A stretch of 64,000 bases of DNA, taken from NCBI GenBank assembly GCA_025666215.1, contig CP102593.1, positions 4,849,001 to 4,913,000 of the forward strand, given 5' to 3'. The DNA is from Xanthomonas campestris pv. phormiicola (lineage in GTDB: Bacteria > Pseudomonadota > Gammaproteobacteria > Xanthomonadales > Xanthomonadaceae). The position numbers and the translations under genes are program-made. The notes under the pieces were generated by a model that was given only the letters and a program-made list of their open reading frames with translations, was not told the DNA's origin and searched no databases. Positions 26,395-35,827 of this stretch are shown in pieces; within the stretch, counting starts at the first letter, position 1, and the number at the start of each line of letters is the position of its first letter.

Positions 26395-27023
26395 CGTGCG
26401 GCCTCCATCCGTTCCGGCGACAGCGCCAGCAGCGCCGCACGCGTGCGTTCCAGGAACGCCTGCTTGTCCTCGCCGGCGCCCAGCCGCAGCGGCTCGCCGA
26501 AGGTGGTGGTGCACAGCAGCGGCAATGGCAGCCATTTGCCCTTGGGCATCACCCGCTTGAGGTTGTCGATCCACACCGGCACGAATTCCAGTTCCGGCCG
26601 ATGCCGCGCCAGGTGATAGATGCCGCTCTTGAACGGCAGCACCCCTTCCTCGGTGTTGCGCGTGCCTTCCGGAAACAGGATCAGCGAACCGCCGCCATCG
26701 ACCGCCTCGCACAGGCATTCGATCGGATCGCGGCTGCGCTGCGCGGCTTCGCGCTCGATCAGCACGCCGTTGAACACCGCGTGGATCAGGTAGCGGCGCA
26801 GCGCGTCGCGCTGCCAGTACTCGGCTGCGGCCACCGGCCGCACCTCGCGCCGCAGCGCCGCCGGCAGCGACGACCAGATCAGCACGAAGTCGCCGTGGCT
26901 GGCGTGGTTGCCGTAGTACACGCGGCGCTCGCTGGAGGGAATGCAGCCGCGCCAGAACGCACGCGCGCCGGTCAGGATGCGGATCGCGGCACTGCAGCCG
27001 CGGGCGATCAGACGTTCGATCAT
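26391..27023 (-). CDS. Lysophospholipid (1-acyl-glycerol-3-phosphate) acyltransferase family protein
   Basis: 210 residues. The HX4D acyltransferase motif is NHASHGD near residue 40. FPEGTRNTEEG and the later PVWIDNLKRVMPKG are the expected substrate-site blocks. The N-terminus is only moderately hydrophobic, so it is probably a peripheral membrane protein. It overlaps its neighbours on both sides by ATGA. Likely role: acylation of a lyso-lipid intermediate in the pathway of this cluster. Confidence 0.88.
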   Translation of the reverse strand: MIERLIARGCSAAIRILTGARAFWRGCIPSSERRVYYGNHASHGDFVLIWSSLPAALRREVRPVAAAEYWQRDALRRYLIHAVFNGVLIEREAAQRSRDPIECLCEAVDGGGSLILFPEGTRNTEEGVLPFKSGIYHLARHRPELEFVPVWIDNLKRVMPKGKWLPLPLLCTTTFGEPLRLGAGEDKQAFLERTRAALLALSPERMEAAR

Positions 27024-27673
27024 GTCCACTCCAGTTCGCGCACGATGGCGCGCAGACGCATCACGATGGTCACCGCCGCGCCGCCGATCAGCAGCGCCAT
27101 GGTCGCGACCAGAATCATTTCGGCGACGGCCGTGTAGTGCAGCAGCAGAACGACGGCCGCCAGCAGCGCAGCCAGCGACAGCCAGTGCATGCGTTGCACG
27201 CGCGCCATCGGCCCCTGCAAGGGCTCGCTGACGCCACAGGCCAGGCCGAGCATGCGCACGTAGGCGGTGCCCACGCACAGCAAGGCCGCGGCCCAGCCCA
27301 GGTCGGCGCCCCAGCTCAGCACGTGCTGCAGGCCGTAGCCCACGCCCAGGCACACGACGACGTCGGACAGGCGGTCGGGCGCTTCGTTGTAGACCTCGCC
27401 GGCGCGGCCGACCATCTGCGCCTGCCGCGCCATCAGCCCGTCCAGGCGATTGCACAGCAGCCGCCCCTGCAGGCCGAGCGCGGCCAGCAGCAGCAAGCCG
27501 GCCGCATCTCGCGGCGGCTCGCGCCAGGCGCAATAGAACATCAGCGCCGCCAGCGCGGCGAAGCCGGTGGCGGTCCAGGACAGGCCGTTGGGCGTGGCGC
27601 CACGTGCGCGCAGCGCCGTCGCCAGGCGCGCCCGCCACTGCGCGCGGCGTTGTGCCAGGGTCGCTCGGGCCAT
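27020..27673 (-). CDS. CDP-alcohol phosphatidyltransferase family protein (Asn-substituted)
   Basis: 217 residues with four to six hydrophobic helices. The CDP-alcohol motif reads NRLDGLMAR, then GEVYNEAPDRLSD. The first and third metal-binding Asp of the canonical DxxDGxxAR...GxxxDxxxD are Asn. The second CDP-alcohol enzyme of this cluster has the same two changes, so this is a subfamily trait rather than decay. It should attach an alcohol to CDP-diacylglycerol; the alcohol is unknown. Its start and the upstream stop share one base (TGATG). Confidence 0.85.
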   Translation of the reverse strand: MARATLAQRRAQWRARLATALRARGATPNGLSWTATGFAALAALMFYCAWREPPRDAAGLLLLAALGLQGRLLCNRLDGLMARQAQMVGRAGEVYNEAPDRLSDVVVCLGVGYGLQHVLSWGADLGWAAALLCVGTAYVRMLGLACGVSEPLQGPMARVQRMHWLSLAALLAAVVLLLHYTAVAEMILVATMALLIGGAAVTIVMRLRAIVRELEWT

Positions 27674-29175
27674 CAGTCGGCACCGCCACCGCAACCGCCG
27701 CAGCCGCTGCTGCAGCTGCTGCCGCAACTGCTGCCGCCGCCATCGCCACCGCCGGTGTTGCAGCTGCTGCCGCCACCGCTTCCGCCGTTGCTGGCGATCA
27801 CTGGCGATCGCAGCGCGTGATAGTCCGCCCACGCCGTGCTCATCAGCACGCCGGTGCCGCCCAGCGCCAGCGGCGTGGCCAGGTGCGTGCCGGGCGTCGT
27901 GGAGGAGAGCACCGTCCCGGCGCGCCATGCCGCATCGCGCGTGGCCAGCAGCCGGTCGCCGGCGACGCTGCGGCGCGGCGGGGTCAGCAGGAAGCCCAGT
28001 GCGATGAGCGTCACCGCCACCATCGCCGCGACCAGGAAGCCGACCGGGCGCTGCAGCTGCAAGCCGATCTCGATCTTGAGCGCACCCACGACCCACAGCG
28101 CTACCGGCGGCGCGGCGCCGAGCAGGCGCGCGCACCAAGCCTGGCCGCGCCCGAGCAGCAGGCGCTTGCCGATCAGCGCCTGGCGCAGCGGTATCGCGTC
28201 GTCGCGCAGCGCCTGCAGCGCCAGCGACAAGGTCGGGTTGGCGCGGACCAGTTGCAGGGCGCGCTGCAGCGACGCCGGCACCGCCACGCCGTCCGCCACG
28301 TGCAGCGCGGTCGCATCACTGCGGCGGCGCGTCAGCGTCGACAACGTCGGCCGCAGCTGCACCGCGCCGCAGATCTGCAGCAAGCCAAGGTGCAGGTCAG
28401 CCACGCGCTCGCTGCCGCCGGCCAGGAACGCCAGCTCGGCGTGATCGACCACGCTGGCCGCGTGCCGCTGGCCGACGCCGCGCACCGCGCGCCGCAACCG
28501 CGCGGCCAGCGCCCAGGCCAGGCCGATCCCCGCCAGGAACAGCACGATGAAGGCACTGCCGCGCCAGTGCAGCGGCGAGACGGCCGGGTTGTCCAATCCC
28601 AGCCACCAGCCCAGCAGCAGCGTGGCCGCCGCCCACAGCCACAGCGCCTTGCCGGATGCGCGCGGCCTGTCCCAGCGGCGCGCGTGGAGATCGTCGGCGG
28701 TGGCGACCCGCGCGGCGCGCTCCCCGGCCGGTGCCGGCCAGCAGGCCGCCGGCGGTTCGCCGAAATAGCAGCGGTAGCGCGCCAGCGTGGCCCGGTATTG
28801 CGCGGCGTGGCGCGCGGCGTCGGCGGCATCGCCGCGGCCGGGCCGGTGATGCAGGGTGGTCTGCAACACGTGGGGGCAGAACTGCTGCCAGTATTCGCGA
28901 GTATCGGTGAGATGGGTATGCCAGACCTGGTCGATCAGCGCACTGGGGGTGACGTCCTTGGCTCCGCTGCAGGCCAGGAAGCAGAAGCGCCGGTATTCCT
29001 CGATCGCCTGCGCGGCCATGGTCAGGGAGACCTTGGCTTCCTTGGCCACGCGGCGCACGAACACCGGCAAGGCGTCGTCGGCTTCGCCGAAACGGTAGGC
29101 TTGCAGCCGCTGCCACAGCGCTTGTTGCGCGGCGTCGGCGTGGGGCAGCGGCGCCGGATCGGCGGATGCGGTCAT
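27673..29175 (-). CDS. TIGR04222-like membrane protein with Gly/Ser/Cys-rich tail
   Basis: 500 residues. The N-terminal region is soluble (EYRRFCFLACSGAKDVTPSAL, DQVWHTHLTDTREYW), followed by about four membrane helices between residues 175 and 395. It ends in a Gly/Ser tail of about 35 residues with six Cys (SSCNTGG...SSCGSSCSSGCGGCGGG). Such tails are known from the TIGR04222 family, which has no assigned function. It lies between the phosphatase and CDP-alcohol transferase genes with one-base or short spacing, so it belongs to the lipid operon. Confidence 0.72.
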   Translation of the reverse strand: MTASADPAPLPHADAAQQALWQRLQAYRFGEADDALPVFVRRVAKEAKVSLTMAAQAIEEYRRFCFLACSGAKDVTPSALIDQVWHTHLTDTREYWQQFCPHVLQTTLHHRPGRGDAADAARHAAQYRATLARYRCYFGEPPAACWPAPAGERAARVATADDLHARRWDRPRASGKALWLWAAATLLLGWWLGLDNPAVSPLHWRGSAFIVLFLAGIGLAWALAARLRRAVRGVGQRHAASVVDHAELAFLAGGSERVADLHLGLLQICGAVQLRPTLSTLTRRRSDATALHVADGVAVPASLQRALQLVRANPTLSLALQALRDDAIPLRQALIGKRLLLGRGQAWCARLLGAAPPVALWVVGALKIEIGLQLQRPVGFLVAAMVAVTLIALGFLLTPPRRSVAGDRLLATRDAAWRAGTVLSSTTPGTHLATPLALGGTGVLMSTAWADYHALRSPVIASNGGSGGGSSCNTGGGDGGGSSCGSSCSSGCGGCGGGAD

Positions 29176-29188
29176 GGCCTGCGCTCCG

Positions 29189-29623
29189 TCATGCGAACTG
29201 CGCCGCGATCGGCGCCGCCAGCAGCGCCAGCAGCTGCAGCGCCAAGCTGGCGATCTGCCGCAACAACAAGCCGCGCATGCCGCGCCAGCGTGATTGCCAG
29301 TCGCGCGGCGGCGGCAAGCGCCGCAGCAGGCCGAGCCGGTGCAGGGCGGCGTCGAGATCGGAGCCGGCCTGGTCCAGGTCCGCTTCGGCCAGCACCGCGT
29401 CGAGCAGCACGGCATCCAGGCCGACGCGCGCGGCCCAGTAGCGCTGCACCACGCCGGCGAGCACGCCGAGCAGGCACAGCATCGCCGCCAGCGACGCGCC
29501 GACGTTGGCGTACCACGCGCCCAGCAGCAGCGCGACAGCGAACAGCACCAGCGACAGCCGGTCCAGCGGCGATGCCTGCCGCAGCAGCGCGGCCATCGTG
29601 CGCAGTTCCAGCGGCGTGCTCAT
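29189..29623 (-). CDS. Small membrane protein, unknown
   Basis: 144 residues. Two hydrophobic segments lie near residues 23-62 (LSLVLFAVALLLGAWYANVG and ASLAAMLCLLGVLAGVV), with another near the C-terminus (LALQLLALLAAPIAA). The ATG overlaps the stop of the phosphatase gene (ATGA), and it sits 13 bases before the TIGR04222-like gene. I recognise no family. Its position suggests it is a partner of the TIGR04222-like protein. Confidence 0.7.
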   Translation of the reverse strand: MSTPLELRTMAALLRQASPLDRLSLVLFAVALLLGAWYANVGASLAAMLCLLGVLAGVVQRYWAARVGLDAVLLDAVLAEADLDQAGSDLDAALHRLGLLRRLPPPRDWQSRWRGMRGLLLRQIASLALQLLALLAAPIAAQFA

Positions 29624-30957
29624 GCCGGCAACTCCAGGGCGCGCGGCGGTACGTGCGGCGCAGCGCACGCCGCGGCGACGGCATCGCGCTGCGCAGGCCC
29701 CAGCACCACCCGCGCTGCGCGTGCGCGCAGCAGCGCGAGCGCGGCATCCAGATCGCCGGCGCGACCGCTGTGCAGCAGCCAGGTGGCAACCGCGGCGGCG
29801 CTGCGCGAATAGCCCAGTGCGCAGCACACCAGCACCGGGCCATGGCGGCGTGCGGCCTCGATCGCGGCGGCGGCTTCGCGCAATGCCGCCGCGGGCGGTG
29901 CGACCAGGTCCAGCATCGGCACGCTGCGGTCGTGCGCACCGGCGTCGCGCAGCGACAGTTCGGCGCAGACATCGACCACCACGGCGAACGCCGCGCGCTC
30001 GCCGCGGCCGGGAAGGCGCCCCAGCCAGACCCCGTCGGCGATCTCGCGCGGCGCCGGATCGCGCCGGGTCCAGGCGCGCGCATTGAGCCAGGCCGCGGCC
30101 AGGTACGGCGCGTACAGCCAGCGCGCGGCCAGGCTGAGGCGGCCATCGGCGCGCTTCTGCAGGCCGAGCGCGCCAAGCAACGCGTAGTCGAGCGCGACCA
30201 GCAGCAGCGACAGCGCCGGCCACAGCAGCCACCATGCCGTCCCGCCGAATGCGTAAGCCAGGGCCGCGCAAGCCGCGCTGCCGAGCAGGTAGGCAACGGC
30301 CAGCCGCCAACGCGCCGGATCGCGCGCCAACGCCAGCGCGCTCCACGGCGGCGCGATGCGCTGCGGCCACAGCCACACGCACAGCCAGCCGGCGGCCAGG
30401 CCGGTGGGAATGTCCAGGAAATGGTGCTGGTAGGTGGTCAGCACCGACAGCCCGATCAGCGCGAACCAGGCGTGCAGCGCGCCGCGCGCGAGCCCGTGCA
30501 GATGCTGCGCATAGCGCACCCACAGCACCACCAGCAGCACGATGTGCAGCGACGGCGCCTGGTTGAACGGCTTGTCGAAGCCGAGCAGCACCGCGAACAG
30601 CCAGCCGAACACGCCTTCGCTGGGCGGCCGTTCGAAACTGAAACGCAGCGGCCATAGCAGGAAACAACCCACCGCCAGCAGCTGCGCGGTCAGCAACCGC
30701 CGGGCGTGGGTATCCAGTTCGGCGCGGGTGCGGCAGACGAAGAACGAGATCACGTAGAACAGGTCGATCGACCAGTACGGCACGATCGTCCACGGCCAGA
30801 ACGGGATCTGCGTTTCCCACGCGAACGGCAGCGACGGCACGTAGGCGCGACGCTCGGCCAGCGTATTGGCCAGGCCGTAGCTGAGGAAGAAGAACGGCCC
30901 CAGCAGCGCCAGCCACGCCAGCGCCCGCCGCCACGGCCGCGGCGCCGCTTCGCTCAC
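29620..30957 (-). CDS. PAP2 / dual-specificity phosphatase fusion (YnbD-like)
   Basis: 445 residues from GTG 30957, which overlaps the preceding stop (GTGA). The N-terminal half is a PAP2-type membrane phosphatase with His-containing blocks (KPFNQAPSLHIVLLVVLW, TTYQHHFLDIPTGLAAG). The C-terminal domain is a dual-specificity phosphatase with the P-loop VLVCCALGYSRSAAAV (C-x5-R). The same architecture is known in E. coli YnbD. Expected role: dephosphorylation of a phospholipid head group or intermediate such as a phosphatidylglycerophosphate or phosphoinositol analogue. The substrate is unknown. Confidence 0.88.
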   Translation of the reverse strand: MSEAAPRPWRRALAWLALLGPFFFLSYGLANTLAERRAYVPSLPFAWETQIPFWPWTIVPYWSIDLFYVISFFVCRTRAELDTHARRLLTAQLLAVGCFLLWPLRFSFERPPSEGVFGWLFAVLLGFDKPFNQAPSLHIVLLVVLWVRYAQHLHGLARGALHAWFALIGLSVLTTYQHHFLDIPTGLAAGWLCVWLWPQRIAPPWSALALARDPARWRLAVAYLLGSAACAALAYAFGGTAWWLLWPALSLLLVALDYALLGALGLQKRADGRLSLAARWLYAPYLAAAWLNARAWTRRDPAPREIADGVWLGRLPGRGERAAFAVVVDVCAELSLRDAGAHDRSVPMLDLVAPPAAALREAAAAIEAARRHGPVLVCCALGYSRSAAAVATWLLHSGRAGDLDAALALLRARAARVVLGPAQRDAVAAACAAPHVPPRALELPA

Positions 30958-32708
30958 GGCGCGATCCGCTGCGCCAACGACACGGTGAAGATGCCCCATT
31001 CGTCGATGCGCTGTTCGAGTTTGCGGAAGCCGGCCGCGCGCACCAATTCGTCCATCTCCTGCTGGGTGCGGCGGCGCATCACCCAGGCCGCGCCGCCGCG
31101 GTGGCTGGTCAGCGCGCGGGCGATGAATTCCAGCTACGGGTGCCACGGCTGGCCGGTGTAGGCGAGATAGCCGCCCGGTTCGACCGCGGCGGCCACGCCC
31201 TGCAGCGAGCGCAGCACCTGGTCGTTGTCGGGGAACAGTTCGTACAGGCCCGACACCACCGCCAGCGTCGGCCGCGGCTGCAATGCCGCCAGCGCGTCGC
31301 GGTCGAAGGCGTCGCCCTGCTCGAAACGGGCGATGTCGGCGGCGCCGAGTTCGGCGATCAGCGCGCGCCCGCGCTCCACGTTCAAGGCGCTGAAATCGCG
31401 CAGCGCGATCGCATCGGCGCGCTGTTCGCCGCCGGCCAGCGCTTCCAGCACGTAGCGGCCGTGGCCGGCGGCGATGTCGAGCACGCGCACCGGCGCGCCG
31501 GCGTCGCGCAGCCGCTGCATGGCCAGGCGCAGCAGTTCGTGCAGATGGGTGCGGCGCACGCGGATGCCGCGCCAGCCGATCGCATCCAGGTAATTGCGGT
31601 CAATGAAGCGCCCCAGCGGGCCCTTGCCGCTGGCGCGGTCGCGATACACGTAGTCCAGCGTGCTGCCGGAATCGAAGCCGGTCTGCAGGCCCAGCGCGAC
31701 GCCCTCGGACAGGGTGCCGCCGAAGCGCAGGTTGGCGCGCACGAAGCGCCAGCGCAGGTCCTGCAGGCTGTATTTCTGCGGCGGCCAGGACAGCCGCTCG
31801 GCTTCCTCGAAGGTCGGCCCGCGCCGGTGCGCCTGCAGCAGGCTCGGCAATGCCGGCGCCTCGGCGAAGCGCTCGCGCACGAAGCGGCGGATCTGCGCCA
31901 GCGCCGGCGCGCGGTCGCGCTCGCCCAGGGTGTCGTGGAAGAACCCGGGCAGCAGGTGGCGCTCCTTCACCGGCGAGGACAGCCGCTCGTAGAAACGGTC
32001 CTGCGGGCCGCGGTGCACCACGAAATCGTCGCCGGACACCAGCAACTGCACCGGCACGGTGATCGCCTGCGCATCGCCGACCACGCGGTCGGCGGCGGCG
32101 TACACGCCCAGCAGCACCCGCACCGAGATCGGCCGGGTGATCAGCGGATCGTCGCGGTAGCTCGCCACGCGCGCCGGGTCATGGGTCAACCACTGCGGCT
32201 TGACGTAGCTGTTGACGAAGAAATTGCCGCGCAACTTGTGCAGCAAGGCCAGCCCGGGCCGCGCGAACGGCACGTACAGCTTGACCTTGAACGCCGGCGA
32301 GGCCAACACCAGCGCGCGCAGCGGCGGCGCGTAATCGTGCACCCAGGTGCTGGCGATCACCGCGCCCACGCTCTGCGCGATCACCACGATGTCCTGCACC
32401 GCGATGCCGTGGGCCTCGCCGATGTGGGCGATGAAGCGGTCCAGGTCGCGCACCAGCGCCGGGAAGCCGGGCGCATCGCCGCGCACGCCGGGCGAGCGGC
32501 CGTTGCCGCGCGCGTCCCAGGCGAACATCGCGCAGTCGTCCAGCCCCAGTTCGTCCGCCAGGTGCAGCACCCGCCCCGAATGTTCGTGGCCGCGATGCAG
32601 CAGCACCACCGCACGCGGCACCGCCGCCGGCGCCATGGCCGGCCAATGCCGGTAGAACAACCGCGTTCCGTCGAAACTGCAAAACTCGCTTTCGCTGACC
32701 TGCCGCAT
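30954..32708 (-). pseudogene. YnbC-like alpha/beta hydrolase-methyltransferase interrupted by an amber codon
   Basis: Reading from ATG 32708, 524 codons are open to a TAG at 31136-31134. The same frame then continues for 59 sense codons (LEFIARALTSHRGGAAWV...WGIFTVSLAQRIAP) to a TGA that overlaps the next gene's GTG start. The total of 584 codons matches the about 585 residues of E. coli YnbC. The N-terminal half is a serine hydrolase (HRGHEHSGRV, nucleophile in IAQSVGAVIAS). The C-terminal half is a SAM methyltransferase (LDIAAGHGRYVLEAL). The stop replaces what is probably a CAG Gln codon. It may be a true mutation, a suppressed codon or a sequencing error. The truncated product keeps both catalytic cores. 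Confidence 0.82.
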
Positions 32709-32797
32709 CCGTTGCCGATTCCCTGTCGTTCGTACTTGCCGTTGCCGTGAGTGCCGCTACCGCTTCCGTGTCGTTGCCGCGGCCTGCGCCGCGCGGC

Positions 32798-33412
32798 TCA
32801 GCGCGACGCCGCCTCGCGCAGGCCGGCGGCAACGCGCCGCAGCACCGTCGCCGCGCACAGCAGCGCCAGCACGATCGCGAACCCGTCCACCGTCTTCGCC
32901 CCCACCCAGCCACCGGCCAGCAGCAACCCCAGCAGGCCGATGGCGAAGGCGCGGTCGCTCTTGCCCATCGGCCCGTCGTAGCGGCGGCCGGCGCCGACCA
33001 TCAACCCCAACACCCCGGCATACTCGGTCAACGCCGCGGCCAGCGCCAGCGCCCACAGCCAGCCGGCCGCCACCCCGGGCACGCTGGCCAGGCTCAGGTA
33101 CAGCGCCGCATCGGCGATCACATCGCTCAATTCGTTGAGGTAGGCGCCCAGTTTCGACTGCTGCCCGAACTCGCGCGCCAGCATGCCGTCGACCGCGTTC
33201 AAGGCCATGCGCAGCAGCATCCACGCCGGCAGCAGCGCGTACCACAGCGGCTGCGCCGGCGCGCGCCAGAACACCCAGGCGGCGACCAGCAGCGACACCG
33301 CGGCCGCGCCCACGGTGACCTGGTTGGCGCTCGCGCCGAGCCGGTACAGGCCGCGCACCCCGGGACGCAGCAGGTCCTGGAAGCGTCCTTTCAGTGCGTA
33401 GATCGAAACCAT
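32798..33412 (-). CDS. CDP-alcohol phosphatidyltransferase family protein (YnbA-like)
   Basis: 204 residues from ATG 33412, with AGGA eight bases upstream; an ATG at 33433 is an alternative. About six hydrophobic segments. The motif is [12 protein letters not shown], then GAYLNELSD, again with Asn in place of the first and third Asp. First gene of the cluster and divergent from purH with 78 bases between starts. Its order with the hydrolase/methyltransferase and the phosphatase matches E. coli ynbA-ynbC-ynbD. It should form a phosphodiester lipid from CDP-diacylglycerol; the alcohol is unknown. Confidence 0.87.
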   Translation of the reverse strand: MVSIYALKGRFQDLLRPGVRGLYRLGASANQVTVGAAAVSLLVAAWVFWRAPAQPLWYALLPAWMLLRMALNAVDGMLAREFGQQSKLGAYLNELSDVIADAALYLSLASVPGVAAGWLWALALAAALTEYAGVLGLMVGAGRRYDGPMGKSDRAFAIGLLGLLLAGGWVGAKTVDGFAIVLALLCAATVLRRVAAGLREAASR

Positions 33413-33490
33413 TGCGGGGTCCTGAGGGTCCATGCCGGGGCGGCGCAGCCTACAATATCGGCTCCCCGCTCCGATGTGTGCCCTGCCCCC

Positions 33491-35077
33491 ATGTCCTCCG
33501 ATTTCCTGCCCGTGCGCCGGGCATTGCTGTCCGTTTCCGACAAGACCGGCCTGATCGATCTGGCCCGTGCGCTGGCCGCGCGCGATGTGGAACTGCTGTC
33601 CACCGGCGGCACCGCCAAGGCGCTGCGCGAGGCCGGGCTGGCGGTCAAGGACGTGTCCGAGCTGACCGGCTTCCCGGAAATGATGGACGGCCGGGTCAAG
33701 ACCCTGCACCCGCTGGTGCACGGCGGCCTGCTCGGCCGTGCCGGCACCGACGACGCGGTGATGGCCGAACACGGCATCGCCCCGATCGACCTGCTGGTGC
33801 TGAACCTGTATCCGTTCGAGGCGGTCACCGCCAGGGCCGACTGCACGCTCGCCGAGGCGGTGGAGAACATCGACATCGGCGGCCCGGCGATGCTGCGCTC
33901 GGCGGCGAAGAACTTCGCGCGCGTGGCGGTGGCCACCGATCCGGCGCAGTACGCCGACCTGCTCGCCGAACTGGAGACGCACGACGGCCAGCTGTCGGCG
34001 GCCAAGCGCTTCGCGCTGTCGGTGGCCGCGTTCAACCGCGTGGCGCAGTACGACGCGGCGATCAGCAATTACCTGTCCACGGTGACCGACCCTGCGAGCG
34101 AAGTGCCGGTGCGTGCCGCGTTCCCGGCGCAGGCCAACGGCACCTTCGTCAAGGTGATGGACCTGCGCTACGGCGAGAATCCGCATCAGCACGCCGCGTT
34201 CTATCGCGACCTGTGCCCGGCGCCGGGGTCGCTGGCCACGTTCCAGCAGCTGCAGGGCAAAGAGCTGAGCTACAACAACATCGCTGACAGCGACGCGGCG
34301 TGGGAATGCGTGCGCCAGTTCGACGCGCCGGCCTGCGTCATCGTCAAGCACGCCAATCCCTGCGGGGTGGCGGTGGGCGCGGCCTGCGGCGATGCCTACG
34401 AACTGGCGTATGCGACCGATCCGACCAGCGCCTTCGGCGGCATCCTCGCCTTCAACCGCACGCTGGACGCGGCCACCGCCAAGGTCATCCTGGACCGCCA
34501 GTTCGTCGAGGTGCTGATCGCCCCGGACTACGAAGAAGGTGCGCTGGAGTACGCGAAGAAGAAGGCCAACGTGCGCGTGCTGCGCATCCCGCTGGCGCCG
34601 GTGTCCAGCGGTTTCGTCGACACCAAGCGCATCGGCTCGGGCCTGCTGATGCAGAGCGCCGACGACCGCGTGGTGAGCCGCGACGAGCTCAAGGTGGTCA
34701 CCCGGCTGGCGCCGAGCGAGGCGCAGTTCGCCGACCTGCTGTTCGCGTGGAAGGTAGCCAAGTACGTCAAGTCCAACGCCATCGTCTACGCCAAGGACCA
34801 TCGCACCATCGGCGTCGGCGCCGGGCAGATGAGCCGGGTGTATTCGGCGCGCATCGCCGGCATCAAGGCCGCCGATGCGGAGCTGGTGGTGCAAGGTTCG
34901 GTGATGGCCTCCGATGCGTTCTTCCCGTTCCGCGACGGCATCGACGCGGCCGCGGCCGCCGGCATCAAGGCGGTGATCCAGCCCGGCGGCTCGATGCGCG
35001 ACAGCGAGGTGATCGCCGCCGCCGACGAGCACGGCATCGCGATGGTGTTCACCGGCGTGCGGCATTTCCGCCATTGA
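33491..35077 (+). CDS. purH: Bifunctional AICAR transformylase / IMP cyclohydrolase
   Basis: 528 residues, the normal length. The N-terminal IMP cyclohydrolase part starts [20 protein letters not shown] and has [15 protein letters not shown]. The C-terminal transformylase part has [37 protein letters not shown], and ends [16 protein letters not shown] ([11 protein letters not shown]). It catalyses the last two steps of IMP synthesis. purD follows but is separated by an A+T-rich gene. Confidence 0.98.
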   Translation: MSSDFLPVRRALLSVSDKTGLIDLARALAARDVELLSTGGTAKALREAGLAVKDVSELTGFPEMMDGRVKTLHPLVHGGLLGRAGTDDAVMAEHGIAPIDLLVLNLYPFEAVTARADCTLAEAVENIDIGGPAMLRSAAKNFARVAVATDPAQYADLLAELETHDGQLSAAKRFALSVAAFNRVAQYDAAISNYLSTVTDPASEVPVRAAFPAQANGTFVKVMDLRYGENPHQHAAFYRDLCPAPGSLATFQQLQGKELSYNNIADSDAAWECVRQFDAPACVIVKHANPCGVAVGAACGDAYELAYATDPTSAFGGILAFNRTLDAATAKVILDRQFVEVLIAPDYEEGALEYAKKKANVRVLRIPLAPVSSGFVDTKRIGSGLLMQSADDRVVSRDELKVVTRLAPSEAQFADLLFAWKVAKYVKSNAIVYAKDHRTIGVGAGQMSRVYSARIAGIKAADAELVVQGSVMASDAFFPFRDGIDAAAAAGIKAVIQPGGSMRDSEVIAAADEHGIAMVFTGVRHFRH

Positions 35078-35116
35078 GCGGATAGGCTTACTTAGCAATC
35101 AACCCAAGGAGCGCGG

Positions 35117-35827
35117 GTGAACAATTCTGCCAGCAAACTACTAGCCATTCTTGAAAATTGCCGGAAGCAACCTAACGGCCGCTCGTGCACAGAGACGTGG
35201 AAAGACGTTCTTTCAGTCGATTCAAACACGAAATTGATTGGCGCATTCGGAGAATTTTTCTCTCTAGCGGAAAGTGCTTCAAAAGAAATTTTGGCAATAC
35301 ACAAGGACGATTCTGGAGTTGAATATTGGAAAGCCAGAATCTTCAATGGCTTCCACTCAACGGCATTAGCAAGGCCTTGGGCAGAGTTCGTTCAACACAT
35401 CGACGATGTAACTATCTTTACGTTGAAGACTCATGCGGCACTATTGGAGATGAAGACTCCATCCCGCGATGCAAATGCTGAAGAATTCGAGAAAATTGAT
35501 GAGCTTTTAAAGGAAGCCACGTCTTTTTTGATGGAGCTAGAACTCAGCAACGAGGCAAAGGAAGTTATATTAAACCGCATAGAGCAGCTACAAGCGCTAA
35601 TACGACGTTATCGCTTTGTAAGCCCAGCAGCTGTATTAGACTCCGCAAAGATTTTGGCTGCCGAGCTTTCGGTTGCTGCAAAAGAACAACCAGACACCGT
35701 TCGAAACTCGAAGTTTTATTCCACAGTGAAAGAAGGACTAGAACTTCTCGCGAACGCCACCCAAGTAGCTAGTGCCAAGCCGATGCTCATTGGTGCAACT
35801 ACGTATCTGTTAGGTCTAATATCTTGA
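35117..35827 (+). CDS. A+T-rich orphan gene inserted between purH and purD
   Basis: 236 residues from GTG 35117, with AAGGAG upstream. Base composition is far more A+T-rich than its neighbours, and codons such as TTA, ATA and AGA are frequent, which are signs of transfer. The product is mainly helical and charged with no signal peptide (EFEKIDELLKEATSFLMELEL, given in part). The last about 20 residues are moderately hydrophobic (AKPMLIGATTYLLGLIS). I recognise no family. Its TGA overlaps the TTG start of purD, so it is read through into purD by the purH transcript. It could be a cargo or defence gene, without direct evidence. Confidence 0.75.
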   Translation: MNNSASKLLAILENCRKQPNGRSCTETWKDVLSVDSNTKLIGAFGEFFSLAESASKEILAIHKDDSGVEYWKARIFNGFHSTALARPWAEFVQHIDDVTIFTLKTHAALLEMKTPSRDANAEEFEKIDELLKEATSFLMELELSNEAKEVILNRIEQLQALIRRYRFVSPAAVLDSAKILAAELSVAAKEQPDTVRNSKFYSTVKEGLELLANATQVASAKPMLIGATTYLLGLIS

